Shown piece after piece: positions 43,410 through 51,405 of a DNA stretch of 53,313 bases. Source of the stretch: Bryobacterales bacterium (lineage in GTDB: Bacteria > Acidobacteriota > Terriglobia > Bryobacterales > UBA6623); the NCBI GenBank assembly GCA_028819575.1, contig JAPPLB010000101.1, positions 1 through 53,313 of the forward strand. Direction: 5' to 3'. Position numbers and translations under genes: made by a program. The stretch's first letter is position 1; each line of letters opens with the position of its first letter. The notes beneath the pieces are model-generated. The model saw only the letters and a list, made by a program, of their open reading frames with translations. It was not told the DNA's origin and ran no database searches.

Positions 43410-44642
43410 CTATCCGAAGACGCGGCCGCGGTGTTGCCCGATGAGGATTTGAAACAGCCGGTGGGCAATCAGCTCGTGGAGGCTCAGCAGCTCGCGATTC
43501 GCCGTCACAATCTCGTCGGCGCCGGCTACGGCGGGGGCCCCGCCGCCGGCTTTCAAGGCCGCTCCGGCTTCCTGGATGACCGGGTCCTCGACGGCTTCGC
43601 CCGCAATCTCCCACAGCGTGATGAAGCGGTCGACGGCGGTGGGGAAGCTGATCTTGAAGACACCATGGTTGCTCGTCGTGCGTGGCGGCTTGAAGTCGAG
43701 ATTGAAGGGGCCTTCGTAGCCGTGCGACCGCAGCAGAATCAACACGTTGAGCCAGTCGAGCGGATTCACCAGCCCGACTCCCAGGTCGACATCGTGTTTC
43801 AACGGATAGCCGTCGTTGATGTCGAAGTGCCAGAGCTTTCCGCATACCAGGGCGCGGGCCAGCGCGGCGCGGCAGGCGGCGCCCCACATCAGCTCGTGCA
43901 GATATTCGGGGTTGAGGCCGACCATCTCGGGGTGGGTGAGCAGGCCGCTGCCGATGAAGGCCAGCATGGCGTCGGATGAGGGCAGGATGATCTGACTGAC
44001 CGGTTCGAAGGGTTTCGCTTCGAGGCAGTGCTTCAGCGTGCCGCGTCCGCGCTCCTCGGCCACCGCGATGTCACGCGCGCAGGCGGCGTTGATGCCGTCG
44101 GCGAACCAACGAAGCGTTTGTGTCTCGTCGATGGCTCCCTGGATCATGTAGCCTAGGGTTCCGGGCCAGTAGACGGCGAAGCCCGCGCCAAGATCGTGGC
44201 CGATCTCGACGACGTTCGACAGGCGCCGCGCGGCGTAGGCGCGGACTTCCGGCGCCTCGGCGGCGGCGCTCGCCGCGAAAACAGGGTGATGGAAGGTCTC
44301 GCAGGTGACCATCGAACAGCGCACGCCGTGCTGCTGGAGAGCGGACCGGATACGGTCGACGGTTTCCGCCTGTCGGTCGGTCATCAGATGGTCCGTCGGG
44401 ATGACGTCGGTGTCGTGGGTCGTCCACCAGGGTACGCCAATCTCGCCGAGGGCGCGGATCACTTCCTCGAAGGGGACGGCGTTTCGGGTAGGGGCGTGGA
44501 AGAGCGCTTGGCCCTCGTAGGCATAGGCCCATTGCGGCCCGCTGATGAAGTACTTGCGGCGGGTTTCCGGTGGGTAGCTGCCGCCGGAGAGTTCCGTCAA
44601 GCGGTCGACAAGAGGAATCTGCTGGTCCTGTGGGATGGGCAT
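43410..44642 (-). CDS. Xylose isomerase-like TIM-barrel protein
   Basis: A 410-residue TIM-barrel resembling xylose isomerase of the actinobacterial type. Seen: catalytic 'THDTDVIP' (His76, Asp79), 'CLEAKPFEPV' (metal Glu and Lys), 'VGLNPEYLHELM' (Glu and His ligands), 'LWHFDINDGYPLKHDVDLG' (two Asp ligands) and 'NLDFKPPRT'. All expected active-site residues are present. N-terminal and C-terminal parts differ from typical XylA and it is about 20 residues longer, so another aldose or ketose is possible. It probably forms an operon with the DUF3891 gene. Confidence 0.85.
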   Translation of the reverse strand: MPIPQDQQIPLVDRLTELSGGSYPPETRRKYFISGPQWAYAYEGQALFHAPTRNAVPFEEVIRALGEIGVPWWTTHDTDVIPTDHLMTDRQAETVDRIRSALQQHGVRCSMVTCETFHHPVFAASAAAEAPEVRAYAARRLSNVVEIGHDLGAGFAVYWPGTLGYMIQGAIDETQTLRWFADGINAACARDIAVAEERGRGTLKHCLEAKPFEPVSQIILPSSDAMLAFIGSGLLTHPEMVGLNPEYLHELMWGAACRAALARALVCGKLWHFDINDGYPLKHDVDLGVGLVNPLDWLNVLILLRSHGYEGPFNLDFKPPRTTSNHGVFKISFPTAVDRFITLWEIAGEAVEDPVIQEAGAALKAGGGAPAVAGADEIVTANRELLSLHELIAHRLFQILIGQHRGRVFG

Positions 44643-44810
44643 GTCATCAAGTAGACCCCTCCGGGGAGACGAGCGTCAAGGCGGCGCGCAATGGCGCGAA
44701 GCTTGCCGAGAAGACTACGAGCGGAGGCATCTACGGAGCTCCGTCAGGGGTTTGGCGCACGGGGGCGGGCAGGATGTTCTCGGCCCGCCTGTAAGTTTCG
44801 AGGACTTCCG

Positions 44811-45233
44811 CTAACGGTCGAGTTCGAGGCGGCTGAAGAAGAAGGCCAGTTCGACTGCGGCGGTTTCCGGGGCGTCGGAGCCATGGATGGCGTTGCGTTC
44901 GATGCTGGTTCCGAACTTGCCGCGGATGGTGCCCGCCGGGGCTTCGGAAGCGTTCGTGGGACCCATCAGCTCGCGCAGGGCGCTGATGGCATTCTCACGC
45001 TCCAGCGCCATGGGTACGATCTCGCCTTCGGTCATGAACGTCACCAGCGACTCGAAGAACGGCCTGTCGCGGTGGACGGCGTAGAAACCTTCCGCCTGAG
45101 CACGGCTCAGATGCATCTTGCGCATCGCCAGGATGTGGAAGCCGGCGCGTTCCAACTCGGTGATGATTTCTCCGATGTGAGAAGCGCCGGCGGCATCGGG
45201 TTTGATGATGGTGAGAGTGCGTTCGATGGCCAT
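44811..45233 (-). CDS. ndk: Nucleoside diphosphate kinase
   Basis: Transfers phosphate between nucleoside di- and triphosphates through a phosphohistidine. Seen: 'ERTLTIIKPDAAG', 'FHILAMRKMHLSRAQAEGFY', 'PMALERENAISALRELMGPTN' (in part 'LRELMGPTN') and the active site 'RNAIHGSDAPETA' with His117. 140 residues is the normal length. It lies downstream of sucCD on the same strand, with an R2 repeat between, so co-transcription is uncertain. Confidence 0.98.
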   Translation of the reverse strand: MAIERTLTIIKPDAAGASHIGEIITELERAGFHILAMRKMHLSRAQAEGFYAVHRDRPFFESLVTFMTEGEIVPMALERENAISALRELMGPTNASEAPAGTIRGKFGTSIERNAIHGSDAPETAAVELAFFFSRLELDR

Positions 45234-45308
45234 GATTGGATTCTATTCGTGGGGCGTGCTTGCTTTGCTTAGGGCAGACAATTTTTCATCCCCCGCTTGC
45301 GGATCATA

Positions 45309-45415
45309 ACGGCAGTTTCTAGTTTTCCGCCACCCGTGCTCGGATCGTTCAAATGGGAAACATGCGGTCCTGTATCAACGGAGCTTGATCAAGAGGATGT
45401 TTCAGATCAGATGAG
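45309..45415 (-). repeat. R2 repeat at end of sucD
   Basis: GGCAGTTTCTAGTTTTCCGC, CGTGCTCGGATCGTTCAAAT, GGGAAACATGCGGTCCTG, TATCAACGGAGCTTGATCAA, GAGGATGTTTCAGATCAG, in order. GAAACAT and ATGTTTC form inverted arms. The sucD stop (TCA on the plus strand, 45407-45409) is in its right tip, at the position equivalent to the stop of the yqgE fragment. Confidence 0.78.
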
Positions 45416-46270
45416 GCCGGCCAGGGTCGCGCCCATGTCAGCGGGCGTCGGAGCGACGGCGATGCCGGCGTCCTCGAGGGCGGCGACTTTCTCGCTCGCG
45501 GTTCCCTTGCCGCCGGAGATGATGGCGCCCGCGTGGCCCATGCGGCGTCCCGGAGGCGCCGTACGGCCGGCGATGAAAGCGGCGACGGGCTTGGTGAAAT
45601 GCTCCTTGATGAAGGCGGCGGCTTCCTCTTCCGCGGTTCCGCCGATTTCGCCGATCATGATGACGGCGTGCGTGTCGGGGTCTTCGTTGAAAAGGTCGAG
45701 TACGTCGATGAAATTGGTTCCGATGATCGGGTCGCCGCCGATGCCCACGCAGGTGGACTGGCCGATCCCGAGCACCGATAGCTGTCCGACGGCCTCATAG
45801 GTCAATGTCCCGGAGCGCGAAACCACACCGACATTCCCTTGTTTGTGGATGTAGCCCGGCATGATGCCCAGCTTCGACTTGCCGGGGGAAATGAGTCCGG
45901 GGCAGTTGGGTCCGATCAGGCGGGTCTCGCTTCCCCGCAGAGCGAAACTGACCTTGACGAGGTCTTGCGCGGGGATGCCCTCGGTGATGCAGACAACGAG
46001 TTCCAGACCTCCGTCCGCCGCCTCGATGATGGCGTCCGCGGCGCCGGCGGCCGGGACGAAGACGATCGAGGCCGCCGGGCGAACCGCGTCCACGGCCTCG
46101 CGCATGGTGTTGAAGATCGGTGTGCCGTCCTTCTCACCGCCGCCCTTGCCGGGGTGCACCGCGCCGACGATCTTCGCGCCGTAGTCCTTGCACTGTTGCG
46201 CGTGGAAAGCGCCCGCACGACCGAAGCCCTGCACGACGATCCGGGTGTCTTCGTCCAGAAGGATGCTCAT
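45407..46270 (-). CDS. sucD: Succinate-CoA ligase, alpha subunit
   Basis: With SucC, converts succinyl-CoA to succinate with ATP or GTP formation in the TCA cycle. Seen: CoA-binding '[15 protein letters not shown]', '[20 protein letters not shown]', '[21 protein letters not shown]', '[15 protein letters not shown]' and the phosphohistidine in '[11 protein letters not shown]' (His246). 287 residues is normal. It follows sucC by seven bases. One deviation: the usual 'GFTGxxGxFH' loop reads 'GFGRAGAFH'. Confidence 0.97.
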   Translation of the reverse strand: MSILLDEDTRIVVQGFGRAGAFHAQQCKDYGAKIVGAVHPGKGGGEKDGTPIFNTMREAVDAVRPAASIVFVPAAGAADAIIEAADGGLELVVCITEGIPAQDLVKVSFALRGSETRLIGPNCPGLISPGKSKLGIMPGYIHKQGNVGVVSRSGTLTYEAVGQLSVLGIGQSTCVGIGGDPIIGTNFIDVLDLFNEDPDTHAVIMIGEIGGTAEEEAAAFIKEHFTKPVAAFIAGRTAPPGRRMGHAGAIISGGKGTASEKVAALEDAGIAVAPTPADMGATLAGLI

Positions 46271-46277
46271 ACCTGGT

Positions 46278-47435
46278 TCAACTCGCGAGGGCGACGACCT
46301 TCTCGGCGGCTTCTTTCATGTTCGCGGCGACGGTGAAGTTCATGCCGGATTCCTGGAGGATCCTCTTGCCCTCGTCGACTTTCGTTCCTTCGAGGCGCAG
46401 GACGATGGGGACCTGAATGTCAAGTTCCCTGGCCGCCGCGACCACGCCCGCGGCGAGGACGTCAACCCGCAGGATGCCGCCGAAGATGTTGATCAGGATC
46501 GCCTTGACGTTCGCGTCCGACAGGATGATGCGGAAGCCGTTCTTGATCTGCTCGGCGTTGGCTCCGCCGCCGACGTCGAGGAAATTGGCGGGACGGCCGC
46601 CAGCGTGCTGGATGATGTCCATCGTGGCCATCGCCAGGCCCGCACCGTTGACCATGCAGCCGACATTGCCATCGAGCTTGATGTAGTTGAGGTTGAAGTT
46701 CGAGGCATCGGTCTCGAGAGGATCTTCTTCATCAAGGTCACGCAATTCGATCAAGTCGGGGTGGCGAAACAGGCCGTTGTCGTCGAAATCCATCTTGGCG
46801 TCGAGCGCTACGGCCCGCTCGTCCGTGGTGATGACGAAGGGGTTGATCTCCAGAAGATTGGCGTCGGTGGCTTCGTATGCTTTGGCAAGCGCAAGCATGG
46901 CGTTGACAATGCCTTTTACGGCTTCGCCTTCCAGACCCATGCCGAACGCCAAGCGCCGCGCCTGGTGGGGCATCAGGCCGATACCGGGCTCGATAGTTTC
47001 TTTGAGGATGAGCTCGGGTGTCTTGGCGGCGACTTCCTCGATATCCATGCCGCCCTCCGACGAAGCCATGAGCACAGGCCGCTCGAGCTTGCGGTCGAGA
47101 ACGATGCCGAGGTAGAGCTCGCGGTCGATCGGGAGTGTTTCTTCGACAAGCACGCGCTTGACGAGGCGTCCTTCCGGGCCGGTCTGGTGGGTGACGAGGG
47201 TCATCCCGATGATCTGTTCGGCAAGCCGGGCGGCCTGTTCGGGGTTGTCAGCCAACTTGACGCCGCCGCCCTTGCCGCGGCCGCCGGCGTGGATCTGCGC
47301 CTTGACGACGACACGGCCGCCGAGTGTCCCGGCAACCCGCCGGGCCTCGTCGGGAGAGAAGGCAACTTCGCCCCGCGGTACGGGGACGTTGTAGCGGCGC
47401 AGGACGCCCTTTGCCTGATACTCGTGGATTTTCAT
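46278..47435 (-). CDS. sucC: Succinate-CoA ligase, beta subunit
   Basis: Nucleotide-binding subunit of succinyl-CoA synthetase. Seen: '[22 protein letters not shown]', the ATP-grasp stretch '[21 protein letters not shown]', '[23 protein letters not shown]', '[20 protein letters not shown]', '[23 protein letters not shown]' (in part '[13 protein letters not shown]') and '[15 protein letters not shown]'. 385 residues is typical. ATG 47435 gives the classical start, although the frame stays open upstream. It is transcribed divergently from trpD, 89 bases apart. Confidence 0.97.
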   Translation of the reverse strand: MKIHEYQAKGVLRRYNVPVPRGEVAFSPDEARRVAGTLGGRVVVKAQIHAGGRGKGGGVKLADNPEQAARLAEQIIGMTLVTHQTGPEGRLVKRVLVEETLPIDRELYLGIVLDRKLERPVLMASSEGGMDIEEVAAKTPELILKETIEPGIGLMPHQARRLAFGMGLEGEAVKGIVNAMLALAKAYEATDANLLEINPFVITTDERAVALDAKMDFDDNGLFRHPDLIELRDLDEEDPLETDASNFNLNYIKLDGNVGCMVNGAGLAMATMDIIQHAGGRPANFLDVGGGANAEQIKNGFRIILSDANVKAILINIFGGILRVDVLAAGVVAAARELDIQVPIVLRLEGTKVDEGKRILQESGMNFTVAANMKEAAEKVVALAS

Positions 47436-47524
47436 GCAGCGGATCGACGCGTGATAGGATCTGGGAAACGACAGGAAGGCCGAAGGTTTCCCATCATAAA
47501 AGATCGATTCGAAGGAGCGCAAAC

Positions 47525-48550
47525 GTGAGTGTCGGCGTGCGTGAAGCGCTGCACAAAATAGTGCGGCGAGAGGACCTGACGGAGACCGAGGCGGCCGCGG
47601 TGATGGGCGAGATCCTGGCCGGGGAGTCTTCGCCGGCATTGATCGGATCACTGCTGACGGCGTTGGTGATCAAGGGCGAAACGACGGACGAGATCGTCGG
47701 GTTCGCACGGGCCATGCGTTCGGCCGCCCTGGCGATCCCGTGCAAGACGCAGAGGTCGTCGCTCGTGGACACTTGCGGAACGGGCGGCGACGGGGCGCAG
47801 ACGTTCAACATCTCGACGGTGGGCGCCTTCGTCGTGGCAGGTGCCGGTGTATCCGTCGCGAAGCACGGCAATCGCTCCATCTCGAGCCGCTGCGGCAGCG
47901 CGGATGTGCTCGAGGCGGTTGGCGTCAACGTCGCTCTGAGGCCGGAGAGGATGGCGCGCTCGATCGACGAGACGGGCATCGGATTCCTGTTCGCCCCGAC
48001 GATCCACACGGCGATGAAGCATGCGGGGCCGGTCCGCGCGGAGCTCAAGATGCGGACGGTGTTCAATCTGCTCGGGCCTTTGACGAATCCTGCCGGCGCA
48101 GCGTCGCAGGTTGTGGGGGTGTTCGCTGGCTCGCGCGTGTCGCAGATCGCCGAAGCGCTCGCCCGGCTGGGGGTTTCCCGAGCGTTCGTCGTTCACGGCA
48201 GCGACGGGCTGGACGAGATTACGACCACCGGCAGCACGCGGCTGGCCGAGGTGCGAGATGGAGAGGTCAGCGAGCGTGAAGTCGGCCCCGAGGAGTTCTC
48301 TCTGCCACGGGCGTCGAGTGAAGATCTGACCGGCGGAGACCGGGAGGAGAACGCCGCGATCCTCAAGGCGATTCTTTCCGGCGACAGCGGGCCAAAGCGG
48401 GACATCGTCGTGGCGAACGCCGCGGCTGCTCTGGTAGCCGCCGGGAGGGCCGCCGGTTTCGTCGAGGGCGCCCAACTGGCGTCCGAGTCGATCGACAGCG
48501 GCAAGGCTCAGGAGAAGCTGGAGGATCTGGTCCGCTTCACGAATCAGTAG
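47525..48550 (+). CDS. trpD: Anthranilate phosphoribosyltransferase
   Basis: Transfers the phosphoribosyl group from PRPP to anthranilate in tryptophan synthesis. Seen: 'LTETEAAAVMGEILAGESSP', PRPP motif 'VDTCGTGGDGAQTFNIST', 'VAKHGNRSISSRCGSADVLE', 'APTIHTAMKHAGPVRAEL', 'RTVFNLLGPLTNPA' and 'VVHGSDGLDEITTTG'. 341 residues is normal. GTG 47525 is preceded by AAGGAG at a good distance. Other trp genes are not in this window. Confidence 0.97.
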   Translation: MSVGVREALHKIVRREDLTETEAAAVMGEILAGESSPALIGSLLTALVIKGETTDEIVGFARAMRSAALAIPCKTQRSSLVDTCGTGGDGAQTFNISTVGAFVVAGAGVSVAKHGNRSISSRCGSADVLEAVGVNVALRPERMARSIDETGIGFLFAPTIHTAMKHAGPVRAELKMRTVFNLLGPLTNPAGAASQVVGVFAGSRVSQIAEALARLGVSRAFVVHGSDGLDEITTTGSTRLAEVRDGEVSEREVGPEEFSLPRASSEDLTGGDREENAAILKAILSGDSGPKRDIVVANAAAALVAAGRAAGFVEGAQLASESIDSGKAQEKLEDLVRFTNQ

Positions 48551-48719
48551 CCGCTTCGAAGCGGGCGGCCGCCGATATGGGAAGAGTGCGTCGGGAGGCG
48601 CCTGCCTGGCACCCGTTCCGGCAACCGGCTCCAGCACGAGAACGCCGCCGCCACTCCTTCGATCCTGTGATCGACTTTTTCCCGGGCGTCTCGATTGCGA
48701 TGCAGGCATCGCAGAGGGC

Positions 48720-48791
48720 TTGACAAACCTCGGGAGCGGTGGCTAGCTTATTTTATTAGAAGTATTTAAAAAATATCTATATAAATTGGAG
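48720..48791 (+). promoter_or_regulatory. AT-rich promoter region upstream of the chimeric antitoxin gene
   Basis: TTGACA at 48720-48725 is followed, after a GC-rich spacer, by a strongly AT-rich run (48744-48786, for example TTATTTTATTAGAAG and TTTAAAAAATATC). A suitable -10 is uncertain (TAGCTT at 18 bases). GGAG at 48788 lies six bases before the ATG. The base composition stands out sharply from the surrounding GC-rich DNA. Confidence 0.5.
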
Positions 48792-48797
48792 ATTGAT

Positions 48798-49448
48798 ATG
48801 AAGATATTGGACATTCAGCGTGACCTCGAAGAGAGCCTCACGGGCCTGTCGACTTCGACCTTGCCGCCCACTTTGGAGGGATTGAGGCATCTGCCGGTGA
48901 ACGACCGCAATCCCCAAGTCAGCATTCGCAACCTGGATAAGGGCAGGAAGGTCCGGGAGGATGCAGACGCCAGCTACTTCGATCCGGATCGTTGCGAAGT
49001 AGTGATCCGATTCGTTGCGGTCGAGGATGCTCACGAGGAGCAGGACTGGCGCGAATCGAGCACTCTTGGTCCTGACGGAAAAGCCGACGTATTCGATTTC
49101 GAGACGGCGACAGGCCAACTCCTCGATACGCTCAAGGAAGTGGAAAGCACGCGTCCGTTCGTTGGGCTGAAATGGTTCCGCGACCAGTTTCTTCCCGCGT
49201 GCGGCCATGCTTGGGCCGGCGACCCGAGAACGAGCGGCGCTCTGCTGCGCCATGCGACTGAGCAGCGACTCATCCTGACCAGCCGAGCCCCCAACCCCTA
49301 TCAGCCACACCATCCGGTTACCGCCATACGGATCAATCGAAGGCATCCTCGATTCCAGTCGGCAGCTTCGGAGGACCGCGCCGGGTTCACGCCGGTCCGC
49401 ATACGAGGCGGAGCCATTTCCGATACCGTTCTCGGCGACAGACGCTGA
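48798..49448 (+). CDS. Hypothetical protein ending in a Phd-type antitoxin tail
   Basis: A 216-residue protein. The first 190 residues are not recognised: acidic and basic patches, 'ASYFDPDRCEVVIRFVAVED', 'FVGLKWFRDQFLPACGHAWA' and 'LILTSRAPNPYQPHHPVTAI', with a winged-helix-like feel to the last part. The last 23 residues, 'RAGFTPVRIRGGAISDTVLG' and 'DRR', match the usual C-terminal toxin-binding tail of Phd/YefM-type antitoxins ('PVRIRG.xLSDTVxEDRR' pattern), and a VapC gene follows after seven bases. I infer that the 5' part of an antitoxin gene was lost and its 3' part fused in frame to another gene. ATG 48798 with GGAG is chosen over the TTG at 48786. Confidence 0.7.
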   Translation: MKILDIQRDLEESLTGLSTSTLPPTLEGLRHLPVNDRNPQVSIRNLDKGRKVREDADASYFDPDRCEVVIRFVAVEDAHEEQDWRESSTLGPDGKADVFDFETATGQLLDTLKEVESTRPFVGLKWFRDQFLPACGHAWAGDPRTSGALLRHATEQRLILTSRAPNPYQPHHPVTAIRINRRHPRFQSAASEDRAGFTPVRIRGGAISDTVLGDRR

Positions 49449-49455
49449 TCTGCTT

Positions 49456-49905
49456 ATGGCGAACGTCTATTTGGATACGAGCGCGCTTGTCAAACTCTAT
49501 GTCGAGGAAGAGGGGACGGAGCGGGTTGTCGGTGTGACGAAAGAGCTGGATGGCGTGCGGGCCGTCATTTTGGATGTCACCCTGCTCGAGTCCCGGTCGG
49601 CCGTCCGCCGGCGGGAGCGAGAGGGGGACATTGCGACAGCGGACGCTGAGCGGATTCTCAAGAAGATCGAAGAAGACGCGTCGTTGTCCTTCCTGGTGCA
49701 GCCTTCGACCTCCGCCGTGATCGAAGAGGCCGCCCGTTTGATCGACGAATACCTGCTCAGGACCTATGACGCGCTTCAACTCGCCGGCTGTTTGGTGGTC
49801 CGCCAGGGCCTGCCGGGACTCTTGACCTTCGTCTGCGCGGACACACGATTGTGCGAAGCGGCGGTCCTCGAAGGGCTGCCGGTGCTCAATCCGATTTCAC
49901 CGTGA
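49456..49905 (+). CDS. VapC-type PIN domain toxin
   Basis: A 149-residue PIN RNase of the VapC kind, which would cleave tRNA or rRNA and stop growth unless neutralised. Seen: 'VYLDTSALVKLYVEEEG' with the first catalytic Asp, 'LLESRSAVRRRERE' with the Glu, 'LRTYDALQLAGCLVV' with the third acid, and 'LLTFVCADTRLCEAAVLEGL' with the last. It looks intact. The gene immediately upstream encodes the apparent antitoxin tail. A damaged relative is at 23957-24129. Confidence 0.9.
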   Translation: MANVYLDTSALVKLYVEEEGTERVVGVTKELDGVRAVILDVTLLESRSAVRRREREGDIATADAERILKKIEEDASLSFLVQPSTSAVIEEAARLIDEYLLRTYDALQLAGCLVVRQGLPGLLTFVCADTRLCEAAVLEGLPVLNPISP

Positions 49906-49939
49906 GGGCCGGTCCGACTTCAGCACCGGAGGGTGCAGG

Positions 49940-50314
49940 CTAGCCGGCAACGCCGCCGAGAATTTTCGGCAGGCCGCTCGAGAAGGCGCCGCGGGTGAGG
50001 ACCTCGTCGCAGCCGGCTTGCCGGGCTGCTTCGATCAGGTCGGCGCATTCGTGGTTCACGAAGGCGGTGATCGGGACCTCCGCCAGGTCAGGGTTCCCCT
50101 TCAGATCGCGGATGAGCGCCACCGGGTCGAGGGGCTTGAGATTCAAGTCCAGAATGATCAGCCGGGGCGCCTGTGAAGCTTTTCGAAAAAGCGCTTCCCG
50201 CGAGCCGGCGAAGCCGATCGAAATACGGAGGAGACGTGCTGTTTCTGAAATCTTTGAGGTGAATAGAAGGTCGGATACGCCTGCGATCACCTGGGGGGCC
50301 GTGTTTTCGGGCAT
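49940..50314 (-). CDS. Degenerate receiver (CheY-like) domain protein
   Basis: A stand-alone receiver-like domain of 124 residues. Seen: 'PRLIILDLNLKPLDPVALI' with the possible phospho-Asp, 'VPITAFVNHECADLIEAARQ' and 'GCDEVLTRGAF'. The acidic pair near the N-terminus is reduced to one Asp ('VIAGVSDLLF') and the conserved Lys is replaced by Arg, so phosphorylation is doubtful. No kinase gene is adjacent. The TAG stop shows the sequence GCAGGCTA on the plus strand, like the tip of an R1 element, but no full R1 copy is present. Confidence 0.7.
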   Translation of the reverse strand: MPENTAPQVIAGVSDLLFTSKISETARLLRISIGFAGSREALFRKASQAPRLIILDLNLKPLDPVALIRDLKGNPDLAEVPITAFVNHECADLIEAARQAGCDEVLTRGAFSSGLPKILGGVAG

Positions 50315-50495
50315 GAATCAAGGGTTTCTGAAGAATCCGCGAGCTGGCTTCGGGATGTTCGTGATGGGTCTGCTACAGTAGCAGAAGCTCTCGATTTCCG
50401 CGGGCCGCCGCGTCCGCAAGCGCAGACCTCTCCTCTTCATTGATTCTAGCGACGGTGGAAGCCGCCTTGGCAGTCTCGGCTTTCCGGACAACGAC

Positions 50496-51338
50496 ATGCA
50501 CTCCCCCCTGACGACAGTTACGGTGGCGCACAGTCCCGATGCGGATGACGCCTTCATGTTCTACGCCCTGGTAACCGGAAAAGTCCGGTCCACGTCGGTT
50601 CGATTCGAACATCAACTCAGTGACATTCAGACGTTGAACGAGGCTGCGAAGCAAGGCCGCTACGAAATGACAGCCATCTCCTATCACGCCTATCCGTACG
50701 TCGCGGACAAGTACGTCCTGACGTCCCCCGGATCGAGCGTGGGGGACGGCTACGGACCACTGGTCGTCGCCAAGCGAGCGTTCTCCATCTCGGACATCAA
50801 GGGTAAGACCATTGCTGTTCCCGGCCTTCAGACTACCGCCTATCTGGCCCTGCAACTCTTGCAGCCGCAATTCGAGCCTGTCGTCGTCCCCTTCGATCAA
50901 ATACTCGACCGTGTTCATGAGGGAGAGGTAGACGCAGGGCTCATCATCCACGAGGGGCAGTTGATGTACGTCCGGAGCGGGCTCCAACGGGTTGTGGATT
51001 TGGGCGCGTGGTGGAAGGAACAACACGGTCTGCCGTTGCCGCTTGGCGCCAACGCCATCCTCCGCAGTCTGTCTCCGGAAGTCCAGAAGGAATGCGTCAC
51101 CTGTCTGCGCGCGAGTATTCATTACGCCTTGGAGCACCGCGAAGAGGCCTTGAACTACGCCATGGGCTTCTCCCGGGGGCTCGACGGAGCCACCGCGGAC
51201 TCTTTCGTGGGCATGTACGTAAACCACCACACGACCGATATGGCGCCCGAAGTCATGGAAGCGGCGCGGAAACTGCTTGCGATGGGTTACGAAGCCGGCC
51301 TGGTGTCGAAGAAGGTGGAACTCGAGTACGTACAATAA
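50496..51338 (+). CDS. mqnD: 1,4-dihydroxy-6-naphthoate synthase (futalosine pathway)
   Basis: MqnD converts cyclic dehypoxanthinyl futalosine to 1,4-dihydroxy-6-naphthoate in menaquinone synthesis. Seen: the characteristic start 'VAHSPDADDAFMFYALVTGK', 'TLNEAAKQGRYEMTAISYHA', 'GYGPLVVAKR', 'KTIAVPGLQTTAYLAL', 'VDAGLIIHEGQLMY' and 'HGLPLPLGANAILRSL'. The length of 280 residues is normal. MqnA has a similar fold and is an alternative, but the SPDADDAFMFY opening fits MqnD better. No other mqn gene is present. Confidence 0.88.
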   Translation: MHSPLTTVTVAHSPDADDAFMFYALVTGKVRSTSVRFEHQLSDIQTLNEAAKQGRYEMTAISYHAYPYVADKYVLTSPGSSVGDGYGPLVVAKRAFSISDIKGKTIAVPGLQTTAYLALQLLQPQFEPVVVPFDQILDRVHEGEVDAGLIIHEGQLMYVRSGLQRVVDLGAWWKEQHGLPLPLGANAILRSLSPEVQKECVTCLRASIHYALEHREEALNYAMGFSRGLDGATADSFVGMYVNHHTTDMAPEVMEAARKLLAMGYEAGLVSKKVELEYVQ

Positions 51339-51405
51339 AGAAACGAGTGATTTCGACAGCGGGGTCTGATTCACCAGATCCCGCGAAGCAGGAGGATTCC
51401 GGCTC

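Noticed and set aside
46188-47528. Long plus-strand frame opposite sucC
   Set aside because: sucC is unmistakable on the minus strand; the plus-strand product has no family character.
49915-49945. Solo R1 end (GCAGGCTAGCC) at the stop of the receiver-like gene
   Set aside because: Only about eight bases match; this could be chance, so it is not listed as a repeat copy.
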